A stretch of DNA of 64,000 nt from Flectonema sp. DT1601 (taxonomy: Eukaryota; Euglenozoa; Diplonemea; Diplonemida; Diplonemidae), in the NCBI GenBank assembly GCA_964019425.1, contig OZ025838.1, positions 696,501 to 760,500 of the forward strand. Direction: 5' to 3'. Position 1 is the first letter of the stretch. Every line of letters begins with the position of its first letter. Positions 1-9,609 of the stretch are shown here, in pieces. The notes under the pieces are model-generated. The model made no database searches, was not told the origin of the DNA, and was given only the letters and a program-made list of their open reading frames with translations. The position numbers and the translations under genes are program-made.

Positions 1-2
1 CT

Positions 3-2096
3 GCTCAGGATACCAAAACACTCGAAATGGCGGAAGCACACGCAGCAGCTCTTCGAACACAACTTCAAAGTCAACCTCTTCAAATACAACTTCGATTGAA
101 TATGAAGAACGCTCTTCAGCAACATGCGAAACTACAACAGGCGTCACTCAGAAAGAGAAGACCTTCTCCTTCAGACTCCTCATCGAGTAGTTCCTCTTCT
201 ACATTTGAAACTCCCCTTCTGATAGCTGAGCAACCGCCTGCTTACCAGTCAACGAATTTATTAGGAACCACTCAGGGAGTTGGTTATGACTACTCTCCTG
301 CAACTAGCATTCCTCGAGTTGCATTTGCACAGCATCCACCACCTGGTAATGGACCTCATTTGGGGGCAGTTCCAAATATGCAAGCTCCTCCTCCTACGTC
401 ACTTCCTGCTTTTGGGTTTTCTTCTTATGGAGATCAACAAACATTTTCTCCTCCTCCACCAACGGCAGTGTCACCGGCAGCATTTGCAGCTTATCAACCA
501 CTTGCACCAACACCAACTACTGGAAGGAGAATAACAACACCTTCTAATACGATGGATGTATCACAACAATGTAGTGTTCCACCCTCAAGTGTTGGAATGA
601 TATTTACTCGAAACCCAACCAGCACAGTTGATGAATTCGAAACAACTTTAGGAAACCTCGTACTCGATGATCAACTCCCCATCGATCGAACTCAAAGTAA
701 CAACAGTCTGTTGCAACAACTGCAACCACCCGCTCCAATTGATGTAAGTATTCAACAACAATATCCGAAGAGGAGAACTCTCAGTATGGTAAAGGCTCAA
801 CCTGATACTAGCTGTGACGCCTTACCCAGTGAAGCTGATGAATTAATACGAGTGTTGTTGGGGGGTGGTGTCTTTAAGAACCTCGAACAGGAAGGAGCGA
901 CACCTCAACATGTTTCTCAAGAAGTAATAAATTACTACACTTCTCGTATGAGTCAGGATAAGAAGGACGCAGTGTTAAAGGCGCTGTCTACTAAGTTGCT
1001 GGAACAGTACGTGGCTCCTACACCTCCACCTGTACTTGAGGAGCAGGCAATTAGACCGATAGTTTCTGAGCCAATCACTGCTGATGGTTTTACAGTCCCT
1101 TCTTCAGTTGTGTTGCTGGATCAGGCATTGTTGCCGTCAGCAAAGACAACGCCAACTTCATTGCTTCCTATTTCAACACCACCTGGTCCTCTACCACAGC
1201 AGACACTTCCATTACAAGAACAACGACAGTCATTAGCTGGTTACTCTCCTCATCCAACCCCAACTGATGAGTTGTTATCAAATAGAAGAACTCCAATTGT
1301 AAGGACACCACTTCCTATTGGTCCTGGTGCTAGTGATCCAACAACTCTCTTAGATCCAGTCTTTGAGTGGAATGAACCCCCGAAGCCCACCCTCATCGAA
1401 AGAATAAAAAACAGAGAACATCATTCTACCAGAGATCCAAGTGGTAGTCGTTACACTGCTTCCAGTACCAGAACTAGAGATACGCCGACAACGTTCACTG
1501 CTTTAGAAAGGAAACGATCTGTTAAATCTCGTGGTCGTAATGATGACAACAGTAGGAGTGAGAGAGGTAATTATAATTCTAACTCAAGTCATAATGAGAG
1601 TCACCGCAGACACGACCACAAACATAGTTTTGATCAGCTGCCATCACAGCCATCCATGACAGCTGAACAACTTCAACGAGAAATAACTAATCTCTTTATG
1701 ACTATTGATCCGAGTATCACTGCTACGAATATCTCTCATCAGGCTCCTTTTCCGGAGATGACGGCGCCGACACTAATTCCGGAACAGCAGCAGCAGCGAG
1801 TGTTTGGAAACACAACAACTTTCGTACCTCAGGAGCATCAACAGACAGGTTCTCAACGTCGTTCGCATCATATGATTCCAGTTAAAGTGAATGTTAATTA
1901 TAATAGAAGAACTACAGAGAGTTCAATTAGGAGTGATTCAGGTACTACTCATCTTATCAATTCTCTATCACCTCAACCTCGTCATACGTTTTCTCCATCG
2001 CAATCGAGATCTCTTCAATACTCTGAAATGAATCCACCTCCTCCACCTGATGAGAATGAGAGTGACGAAGAGACAGTTGTTGGTAGCTTCTCATAA
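3..2096 (+). CDS. Disordered Pro/Ser/Gln-rich protein, 5' end outside window
   Basis: The reading frame is open from the window edge, so the protein is probably truncated at its N-terminus; the first in-window ATG is at 27. From that ATG there are 689 residues. The first 45 are Gln/Leu/Lys-rich and probably helical. Most of the rest is low-complexity Pro, Ser, Thr and Gln. Two short ordered-looking segments stand out, near residues 265-325 and 540-565, both predicted helical. A basic Arg/Ser/His stretch lies around 455-530. The end is acidic. I recognise no family. The composition suits a scaffold or RNA-granule protein, but that is only inference. Confidence 0.75.
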   Translation, partial: AQDTKTLEMAEAHAAALRTQLQSQPLQIQLRLNMKNALQQHAKLQQASLRKRRPSPSDSSSSSSSSTFETPLLIAEQPPAYQSTNLLGTTQGVGYDYSPATSIPRVAFAQHPPPGNGPHLGAVPNMQAPPPTSLPAFGFSSYGDQQTFSPPPPTAVSPAAFAAYQPLAPTPTTGRRITTPSNTMDVSQQCSVPPSSVGMIFTRNPTSTVDEFETTLGNLVLDDQLPIDRTQSNNSLLQQLQPPAPIDVSIQQQYPKRRTLSMVKAQPDTSCDALPSEADELIRVLLGGGVFKNLEQEGATPQHVSQEVINYYTSRMSQDKKDAVLKALSTKLLEQYVAPTPPPVLEEQAIRPIVSEPITADGFTVPSSVVLLDQALLPSAKTTPTSLLPISTPPGPLPQQTLPLQEQRQSLAGYSPHPTPTDELLSNRRTPIVRTPLPIGPGASDPTTLLDPVFEWNEPPKPTLIERIKNREHHSTRDPSGSRYTASSTRTRDTPTTFTALERKRSVKSRGRNDDNSRSERGNYNSNSSHNESHRRHDHKHSFDQLPSQPSMTAEQLQREITNLFMTIDPSITATNISHQAPFPEMTAPTLIPEQQQQRVFGNTTTFVPQEHQQTGSQRRSHHMIPVKVNVNYNRRTTESSIRSDSGTTHLINSLSPQPRHTFSPSQSRSLQYSEMNPPPPPDENESDEETVVGSFS

Positions 2097-2604
2097 TATG
2101 ACGTCCCTACAACAAATATCAGAAATACGTAGTAAGCACTAGCTGTTGACACCCACGTCAATCAGCTACACGACCTGCTCTCGTTAGATGTTTTGTTCTT
2201 CCTGTACTAATAATTTGTTAAGTCCTCGGATATTTTTTGAAATTTGTATTTTTTCGTCATTCGCTGGGGAGCTTAATTTCTCAGATGACGTTCGCGAAAC
2301 GTATTATACCGAGTGATAAAGAATAAGTAAAATAAACCACCTCGTTGGCTCAAAAAGAAAGAAAAAAAAAATAAAGAAATACTTAGAAAGATAACAGTTG
2401 TATCTGAACGTGTACCCTTTTGATTATATTTTTACTGAACAACTACAAAATAGTTTTTAATATTATTCTTTCGGACAGTCAGATATTCAACATCTTGATT
2501 GAGGCAGCAGCATCCCTCCCATCCTTTTGTATCGTATTATTAGGAGATTCAATTTGAGAATAATAAATTAATTCTATTTCCAGAGCAGTCCCTTCAAAGT
2601 AATA
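2097..2604 (+). other. Intergenic / UTR region
   Basis: Presumed 3' UTR of the upstream gene followed by a T- and A-rich stretch. No open frame of note. An acceptor-like TTCTATTTCCAG lies just before the next start codon. Confidence 0.6.
2572..2583 (+). promoter_or_regulatory. Putative trans-splice acceptor
   Basis: TTCTATTTCCAG sits 21 bases before the ATG at 2605. Confidence 0.5.
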
Positions 2605-3585
2605 ATGAGCCGCTTAGAATTCCATCACAGGGGTGGTAAGAAAAGATGTGCACCGATGGATAAACTTACATTCACGAAAGAAACAAAACTCGTTCCAGTT
2701 ACAAAGCCGGCAACTCTGACATCAAATGCTGCAGACAGAGAGGAAAAGAGAGTACAGAAGCTAATGAATGACATCAGAGCAAAAGAAACAGAGTTGGCTG
2801 TATTGAAGAGGACAGCTGGTGCTGCAGCCGATAACAGTGTCAGAGAAGTTTTCGCTAACGCCAAACCCAGTACCCCAATTACTGCTGCCCCTGCTGCCCT
2901 TGTTGGGAGCATTCCTATGGATTCTGCACCAGTCTCTGCTTCTCAACAAAAGGCCCCGAAGACTTTGGCCCCTCTCAGAACAGTTCCAAAACAACTCGAC
3001 CAAATTGATCCAACATCTGATAAAATACTCCGACTCCGCGGTGGGTCTCCACCTCCTTCGGGAAGACGCGCCTCAACACCAACTCGTAACCTCGCAAATG
3101 TGAATGAAATCTCACAAGAAGTTGTTGAAAAAACTCGTAAGCACTATCGAAGAGATCTGGTGGGAAGCGGTGCCGCACAAACATTTGACACGAATCACAC
3201 GAGACATGATCCATTACCCCTTACTACTCAAAGAAGAGGAAAGCAACAGGTTGATCCTAACGCTGCAGGAAGTGCAGCTGACAAGCCAATGTCAAAGAAG
3301 GTATTCAGAAGTGACAGTCCAGCTGGAGGAGTTGTTACTATGAGACAGTCAGGTCTCGCAAGAGGTAAAGCCATGAGAAGTCCATCACCAAGCACTGGCG
3401 TTGTGTCTGAGATTGGAATATCTGAAGCAAAACAAGTGAGAAATAGAAGAGCTGGACACTGCGCACCTCCATCATCGGTTGCTTTAGGTAACCCTGAAAT
3501 GATTACTCGCAGGGATACTCCGAATGGAAAAAATATGCCTGGAGGTTTACGACGGGCTGTCTTCAATCCAATCTTGGGCTGCTGA
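2605..3585 (+). CDS. Basic, disordered protein of unknown function
   Basis: A 326-residue protein with one uninterrupted frame. It is rich in Lys, Arg, Ser, Pro and Ala and has no membrane segment or signal peptide. Residues 45-75 form a short charged helix that could coil. Several Ser-Pro and Arg-x-x-Ser/Thr sites (for example RRASTPTRN and RSPSPS) look like kinase targets, so a phosphorylated cytoskeletal or RNA-associated protein is possible. It ends in NPILGC. The ATG at 2605 is the first after an acceptor-like AG at 2583. No family recognised. Confidence 0.75.
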   Translation: MSRLEFHHRGGKKRCAPMDKLTFTKETKLVPVTKPATLTSNAADREEKRVQKLMNDIRAKETELAVLKRTAGAAADNSVREVFANAKPSTPITAAPAALVGSIPMDSAPVSASQQKAPKTLAPLRTVPKQLDQIDPTSDKILRLRGGSPPPSGRRASTPTRNLANVNEISQEVVEKTRKHYRRDLVGSGAAQTFDTNHTRHDPLPLTTQRRGKQQVDPNAAGSAADKPMSKKVFRSDSPAGGVVTMRQSGLARGKAMRSPSPSTGVVSEIGISEAKQVRNRRAGHCAPPSSVALGNPEMITRRDTPNGKNMPGGLRRAVFNPILGC

Positions 3586-4396
3586 TTTAATGAATTCATT
3601 TACTTAATTGCGAATTAGATGCAACGTTGTAGTACTTGAAATAGAAAGAAGAAAAAAGAAAGTTTTTTTTTTTTTTTAAATTAGTTTTTCCCATTCACCC
3701 ACCCCCCACATACTTTCATTCAAACAGTAGAAAGTTAGACTTGCTTTACTTAGCATTATGCTAATCACTCTGTTTTTGTCTTACAATTAAAAACTATCTA
3801 CCTTTTTTTTGATTTACTCCCGGAAGGGGGAAGCTTAAGGCGTTAGTTGTCGTCACTGACAAGTGTTGTAAAAGAAAACGGTACGAGAAATAGATACGGT
3901 TTTGGGGAAAAGTGAGAAAACAAAAAATAGGGCCTTAAATCTACTGAGAGTGCCTATTGAAGTAAAACTCTCGTGGATATGACAGCCTTTTGTGTTATGA
4001 AATGGCATCCTACCACAATTTCCCCTCCCACAAACTCACTGCTTGGTTGCTTGTTTTCCATTTATATTGTGTTGCGTGCATTCATACTGTGTTGTTTGTT
4101 GTTTCGTATTAGTTATTTTAAACAACAGAAGGGGGAGTGTTGGCTAACGGAACGTATTTATTTTTATTGGTAACTTTAATAGTTGATAATTGTTATTCTC
4201 TCTCGTTGAGAATGAAACAACAATTCCCTTTTTTTATGCTTGCCCGAGTCACTTTCCCCCGTCCCCTTTGTGAAATGATTCTGTGATGCGAAAGTAAGTT
4301 AGAGTGCCCTACAATGTTAGTTTTGAGTATTTTATTGTTTATATGTTAATTCTCTTTTACAGTTTTGTAAACACAAACTCAAATGAAACAACTAAC
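3586..4396 (+). other. Intergenic / UTR region
   Basis: Homopolymer-rich DNA (a T-run near 3662, CCCACC-type runs near 3700). Short open frames here have no protein-like composition. It contains the putative leader of the next gene, including a small upstream ORF at 4383. Confidence 0.6.
4349..4362 (+). promoter_or_regulatory. Putative trans-splice acceptor
   Basis: AATTCTCTTTTACAG gives a 34-base leader to the ATG at 4397. This makes the in-frame sequence upstream of the AG (back to 4304) non-coding. Confidence 0.5.
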
Positions 4397-5629
4397 ATGT
4401 CTGATTTGAGAGATAAACTACGCAGACTTCGAGAAGGGTCGAAGTCGTTACCAAGAGAACACGGAGAAGACACAAATGGAAGTATACGAATTCAAAGTTC
4501 GGATAGTTTAAATGAAAAGAATGAAAGCGACAATAAGATATCTCCAATGAAAAGAATCCACAGCCTACTACCAGGTATTAACGCTGATGATCACATTAGA
4601 AATGGATTACTACCCAGAGGGTTATTTCACTATTACGGAACAAACAGAAGACAACGAGGATACTTTACTCCGAGGCAAAGAGGGTACTTTACTCAAAGAT
4701 ATACAGCTTGGATGAAATGTACAGCCGCCTTTGAAATTGGAAGCATCGAAGACTTATGTTCGAATAAAAAGAAAACTCCAACGCGAACAGTTGATCAACG
4801 TGGAGCAGCTTTGATAATATCACTTTTTGAAGGTCACTATTTTAGTTTACAATCATTATCAATACAACATGGAGGATTGAAGGGATGTGATGTTCTTGGA
4901 TCGTTTGTGATTGAAGGATCCATCGACGGGCTTCAATTTGAACAAATTGAATACATCGATGCTGACAAAGCTTCCAGACTCGGAAACTCAGATCACAACA
5001 TCGTTCAATTCAACATAGCAAACAACAACAATGATACAAGTCACTCAGCTAAGGTTTTACCTCTCGAAACAAGCCTTTCAAACATTAGAAGAAAAAGATC
5101 AATCTTGAATAACCGAACTACTACTTCAACATGTGAAACAGAATCACATTTAAATACCAGCAATGGATCAACAGCAGGACAGGTCACGGGATCGACATCA
5201 ACAGAAACTTCTGGAGGACCTTATTATCGAATAATTAGATTGCGAATGACATCTCCGAATAGTTCGAACAGATGGCAATTCTGCATCGGAGGTATAGAAC
5301 TTTACGGTGACCTGTTTGGTTTGTTTATGGGAGTTGATGAGGAGGATTCGTATGACGCGTTTCCAAAAAACATTAAAATCAAAACAACTAAAGTATCAAG
5401 GGCTCGCTTAGAAAGTAGTAAAACAATTCTCCAGGCACGTCGGGTTGAAATTCGAAGAGAGAATCCGGAGAAACCGTATCTCAGAGAGAAGTATTGTTTT
5501 AAACCTATTCCTAACCCGACATTCATACCGAAAACACCACCTCAACAGATGCATTCACTGCCTTCAGAATCGAGATTAGGTGTAAAGATATTTCATTACG
5601 AAGCGTCTCCTTCAGACGTCGATGTTTGA
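4397..5629 (+). CDS. Discoidin (F5/8 type C)-like domain protein
   Basis: A 410-residue protein. The N-terminal ~100 residues are charged and disordered, starting MSDLRDKLRRLREG. Residues ~110-325 form a beta-rich domain with the marks of protist F5/8 type C-like modules: an AAFEIG start, LQSLSIQHGGLKGCDVL, SFVIEGSIDG and a final WQFCIGGIELYGDLFG. A Ser/Thr/Asn-rich loop interrupts it. The basic C-terminal tail is unassigned. The next gene ends in the same kind of domain, so the two are probably diverged tandem paralogues. I chose the ATG at 4397 because it follows a pyrimidine-AG site. An upstream ATG at 4383 opens an 8-codon ORF that overlaps this start. Ligand and role unknown. Confidence 0.75.
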   Translation: MSDLRDKLRRLREGSKSLPREHGEDTNGSIRIQSSDSLNEKNESDNKISPMKRIHSLLPGINADDHIRNGLLPRGLFHYYGTNRRQRGYFTPRQRGYFTQRYTAWMKCTAAFEIGSIEDLCSNKKKTPTRTVDQRGAALIISLFEGHYFSLQSLSIQHGGLKGCDVLGSFVIEGSIDGLQFEQIEYIDADKASRLGNSDHNIVQFNIANNNNDTSHSAKVLPLETSLSNIRRKRSILNNRTTTSTCETESHLNTSNGSTAGQVTGSTSTETSGGPYYRIIRLRMTSPNSSNRWQFCIGGIELYGDLFGLFMGVDEEDSYDAFPKNIKIKTTKVSRARLESSKTILQARRVEIRRENPEKPYLREKYCFKPIPNPTFIPKTPPQQMHSLPSESRLGVKIFHYEASPSDVDV

Positions 5630-5712
5630 AAGAGTTGAAATCTTTACAGATTTCTGAATTCAATTACACCATCACCAAGTATGAGTATTATTGATTAGAA
5701 ATATAAATATAA

Positions 5713-5728
5713 TTTTTACTTTTTTTAG
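5713..5728 (+). promoter_or_regulatory. Putative trans-splice acceptor
   Basis: TTTTTACTTTTTTTAG, 12 bases before the ATG at 5741. This is one of the cleanest pyrimidine-AG sites in the window. Confidence 0.6.
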
Positions 5729-5740
5729 AAACACAATTCA

Positions 5741-7327
5741 ATGCTAGCCTCAACTGAAGACAACGATGGCGGCAGTACTGCCAGCATTCACAGTATGAAG
5801 TCTTTAAAGTTTGATAGACGAGATCAAAAAGACTCACTCACGGTACCAAATTTATTTTATTGTATCGACTGTATGATTTTGTGTAGTGTTTCTGATTTAA
5901 TTCTTGACGGAGATCACAAAGACCACAATTATATTTATGCTGTTGAACAAGCGAAGGTTGTTAGAGATGACTTAGCGAAACACATGAAGAAGACGAGGAT
6001 AGCTTTACCTAACTTTAAGGAACGTGTTAAAGAAGTATCGGCGCAAATTGATTCTTTGAATGAATCGCACGCGATGAACGTCGCATCTGTTCACAAACAA
6101 TTTGATAAAGTTATTGAAAAAGTAAATGAAAGACGTGCGATGTTCATATCAGAACTTGAAGAGGCTCGTGACAGAAAACTAAGTACCTTTCAAGAAGTTG
6201 AAACAAAGATGGTGAACTCCGTTGATAAAGTTAACAAAGCATTCACTAATCTAAGTGAGTTGACCAGAGACATTGAAAACATAAGTAACTTGAATCCTTC
6301 TCCTGTGATGAGATCTAAATACGGTCAGACTTCAGAATCACCATCTCCATCTCTGATGACATCACTAGCTGATGACAGCAACAATACTGGTCTTAGTAAT
6401 GTTAATATAACTCCAGCTGTTGGAGGTAACGACAGCAGGTCTATTTTCAATTGTAGTTTTAATGCAGCTAGTAGGCCATCTTTTGATTTGGAAACTGAAA
6501 CAGAATTCGCATCCAGCGGAGATGTTTCCAGTCCGATGAGAAGAAAGAATTTCCGACCACGTGGTACACCACCTCAAGCAACACCAACTATGTTGACATA
6601 TGTAAGAAAGTATCCTCAAATACTGCAGTCTGTTGTAGCCATCCAGTCAAGTTCTCATCATCCTCCTTCATTTAATAATGTGACGGTGGTGTTTAGTTGT
6701 CACTTGGAAGTTGAATTACTTCGTTATGGTCGGGCAGTTGTACAATCTGCTTTTAGGACTTCATCACGTTCAAAGTATGGACCTGTTCAATTATCACCTA
6801 TGAATAGTTGTGGTTTAATTAATCATCTTGGGACTACCGGTGAAGCTAAAGCTTTCTCTAACCCGACGATGAATGGATTGGTTGGCGTTAAATGTTCTGT
6901 TTCGTTAGAAATCGGAACGGCTGATATTATAACTTCAAAATTTCAGAATCCGAACTGTCTCACATCAAACTGTCCAGATGGACCTTATTTCACATTATCT
7001 CTTGACCAGCAAAAGAGATTTGTTCTCACTCACTTCTCAATTCAACACGGATCATCAGAACCGTCTCACGCATTGCGTTCATTCTCAATAGAAGGAACCA
7101 ATACTGGAGATCACACTTTTAGTTTGATTCATTCTGTTATTGATGATTACAGTATTGGAACTGAGCCTTATAAAAAGTCATCTTTCGAGGTATCACCGCC
7201 ATGTCATTTTGGATACAACATATTCAGAGTACTTATGACTGGTCCTAATAGAAATACATGTCCTTCTGAGTGTTGGAAAATGTGTTTAGGAGGAATTGAA
7301 TTATTTGGTAACCTTTTTGATAGTTAG
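5741..7327 (+). CDS. TRIM-like protein: B-box, coiled coil, discoidin-like domain
   Basis: A 528-residue protein. Residues ~45-70 resemble a B-box type zinc finger (FYCIDCMILC, a conserved Asp, then GDHKDHNY), with the spacing seen in TRIM B-box 2 but no RING in front. A coiled coil follows (~75-185, EQAKVVRDDLAKHMKKTR onward). After a disordered linker, residues ~380-526 form a discoidin-like domain with FSIQHGSSEPSHALRSFSIE and a CLGGIELFGNLF ending, matching the gene just upstream. B-box plus coiled coil normally drives oligomerisation, and the C-terminal domain would bind the target. Without a RING, ligase activity is not expected. Tandem arrangement with the preceding gene, 111 bases apart. 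Confidence 0.75.
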   Translation: MLASTEDNDGGSTASIHSMKSLKFDRRDQKDSLTVPNLFYCIDCMILCSVSDLILDGDHKDHNYIYAVEQAKVVRDDLAKHMKKTRIALPNFKERVKEVSAQIDSLNESHAMNVASVHKQFDKVIEKVNERRAMFISELEEARDRKLSTFQEVETKMVNSVDKVNKAFTNLSELTRDIENISNLNPSPVMRSKYGQTSESPSPSLMTSLADDSNNTGLSNVNITPAVGGNDSRSIFNCSFNAASRPSFDLETETEFASSGDVSSPMRRKNFRPRGTPPQATPTMLTYVRKYPQILQSVVAIQSSSHHPPSFNNVTVVFSCHLEVELLRYGRAVVQSAFRTSSRSKYGPVQLSPMNSCGLINHLGTTGEAKAFSNPTMNGLVGVKCSVSLEIGTADIITSKFQNPNCLTSNCPDGPYFTLSLDQQKRFVLTHFSIQHGSSEPSHALRSFSIEGTNTGDHTFSLIHSVIDDYSIGTEPYKKSSFEVSPPCHFGYNIFRVLMTGPNRNTCPSECWKMCLGGIELFGNLFDS

Positions 7328-7397
7328 TTTTTAACACCTTCTCTCTCTTAGATATGATGGCGGTGTTTCTACATCGCTTCATTTATTTAAAAAAAAA

Positions 7398-7425
7398 AAG
7401 TTTTTTTTTTTTTTTTTTTTTTTTT
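7398..7425 (+). repeat. Homopolymer A/T tract
   Basis: An A-run followed by a T-run of more than 25 bases, about 65 bases before the katanin ATG. It may serve as the pyrimidine tract for that gene's leader acceptor (candidate AG at 7474). Confidence 0.6.
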
Positions 7426-7487
7426 CGTCCTAAATTATTAAATACGACAAACATTCTTCAAAACAATTAAATAGGAAAACAAACAAC

Positions 7488-9195
7488 ATGGCTGACTCCA
7501 ACGGGGCAGCAGCTGAAATCTTTAAAAGCGTAAAGCAGGCTAGAGAGTACGCAGTCTTAGGAAGATATCCAACGGCAGTTCTGTTTCTGGGAGAGTTACT
7601 AAAACAGATTGATAGACAGATAAAATGCTCACCTGGATCCACAGAAGTTTGGGAAGCTGTAAAAGACGACTTACAGAAGGAAATTACTTTAATAAAACAA
7701 CTGCGAGATGAGTTGGGATCATTTGCTCCAACTTCAGTCGCGAGTATACCATCTGATAATCCTCCACTTTATGGAGCTGGAGGAATGGGTGCTAACAGCG
7801 CTGTCCCTCGAGGTCGTTGGGATGAAAAACCTGCTGCCAATAACGAAGATCGCTACGGCGATAAGGATAAATTCGGACCTGGCTTCGATGCTCCAGGTCA
7901 TCAGGTAGGTGGTGCTGGAGCTGGAGCTGGCGCTGGCGCTCGCCGTGTAAACAGCGGTCGTGCTGACCTCCTCCGCAACAATCCTGCCCCACGTATATCT
8001 GCTGCAGCACGAGCTACAAGAGAAAAAGAAAGAAGGAAGGATCCATTACCGACTCGTAGACCGAAGACCCCACCTGCCAGAGCAGGACGAAATGATAATA
8101 ATAAGGGTGATGGAGAAGGTAAAGAAAAAGTATACGTCGCTAGAAAGGGAGAGGAAGACATGGTTGACATGATTCACAACGAAATAGTTTGTATGAAGAA
8201 CGTCGTCGAGTGGTCACAAATTGCTGGTCTTCACGAAGCGAAACGTCTTCTCGAAGAAGCAGTAGTATACCCTGTATGGATGCCGGATTATTTTAAAGGA
8301 ATTCGTCGTCCTTGGAAAGGTGTTATGATGTTTGGACCTCCAGGAACAGGAAAGACACTTCTGGCCAAGGCAGTTGCCTCGGAGGCTATTTCGACCTTTT
8401 TCAACGTCTCTGTAGCGACCCTCACATCTAAATGGAGAGGTGAGTCAGAGAAACTGGTGAGAATACTTTTTGAGATGGCACGATTTTATGCTCCAACAAC
8501 AATATTCATTGACGAGATCGACGCGTTGTGCAGCAGTCGAGGGGCTGATGGAGAACACGAAGCAAGTCGAAGAGTGAAAACTGAATTCCTAACTCAAATG
8601 GATGGTATGCAAAGTGTAGATGAGAATGGAGAAGTAAAACCCGTAATGGTACTGGCGGCTACGAACTATCCTTGGGAAATTGATATCGCTATGTTAAGAC
8701 GTTTAGAGAAGAGAATATACATTCATTGTCCGACTAAAGAAGATCGCATTGAATTATTTAAAATTAACTGTCAGGGAATCGAACTGGCGCCTGACATTGA
8801 CTTTGAGTACCTTGCAGACCAAACACACAGCTACTCAGGTCATGATATCACATCTGTCTGTCGTGACGCTTCGATGTCTTCTATGCATCGTATGCTTGAA
8901 CAAAATAAGATGAAACGTTCTGAAATTAAACAACACGGTAGAGATATCGGTAAAGGTCTTGGAAAGGAACCTATTTCACTGGACGACTTCCGCAATGTAT
9001 GTTTTCTTTTATGTTAAGAAATGTTGTTAGCTTTAGTAAATAAAATAGAAAAAATACAACAAACAGGCTTTACGTAACATTCAATCATCTGTACCAACGT
9101 CAACTATTGAAAAATACGAAAAGTGGAAGCGGGAATTCGGACAACGCAGCACCAATGAACAGGAAGGAGGAGGAGGAGCAGGAGGAGCAGAGTAA
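7488..9195 (+). CDS. KATNA1: Katanin p60 ATPase subunit (microtubule-severing AAA ATPase)
   Basis: Two exons, 7488-8996 and 9067-9195, joined in phase 0; 545 residues. The N-terminus carries a three-helix MIT-like domain (~5-75) as in katanin p60. A disordered Gly/Arg/Pro linker follows. The AAA module starts near 240: Walker A GPPGTGKT at 283-290, Walker B IFIDEID at 339-345, sensor region AATNYPW, and arginine fingers around MLRRLEKR. Exon 2 supplies the family's C-terminal helix (ALRNIQSSV...IEKYEKWKREFG), then a short Gly/Glu tail. The 70-base intron runs GTATGT to AAACAG. Katanin cuts microtubules as an ATP-driven hexamer and is linked to spindle and flagellar remodelling. Membership is clear; p60 A1 versus A-like 1 is not resolved. 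Confidence 0.93.
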
Positions 9196-9609
9196 AAGTA
9201 CTGCTGGTAGTGTCCTCCGATTAGTATGCTTCCTCTTCGATAGACGTCATCGACTTGTTGATTAAAGATCAAAACCAATTACCCGCAGACATGTGGTACT
9301 AGACATAGAAAAAATAGAGTAATTTACGATAATTACTATTTATTAGATAATTGCTTCCGGAGCTGTGAAGTTATTTTATTTGTGCCACAGCACCAAAAAA
9401 AAAAAAAAAAAAAAAGGTGGTTTTTTTTTTTTTTTGTTGTTTCTTTTTTATTAAAGTACGTTTGGTGAATACTTACTTGTGTTCTTCTCATTATTGTTAT
9501 TTCTTTTTTTTTTCACAGGTAGATTTAGCCACAATGACATCGGTAATAGAAAAAGCACGTACATATTCACTGTTGTGTTTTTTATTTTAGTTATTAATTT
9601 TCACAGAAA
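9196..9609 (+). other. Intergenic / UTR region
   Basis: 3' UTR and leader region with an A-run and T-run near 9395-9435. There are two pyrimidine-AG sites, near 9519 (TTTTTTTTTTCACAG) and at 9606. Confidence 0.6.
9591..9606 (+). promoter_or_regulatory. Putative trans-splice acceptor
   Basis: TTATTAATTTTCACAG lies 3 bases before the ATG at 9610. A second candidate AG about 85 bases upstream would give a longer leader. Confidence 0.5.

Noticed and set aside
4304-4396. N-terminal hydrophobic extension of the discoidin-like protein upstream of Met 4397
   Set aside because: The extension would start at a GTG and crosses a pyrimidine-AG acceptor at 4362, so it is more likely leader and intergenic sequence.
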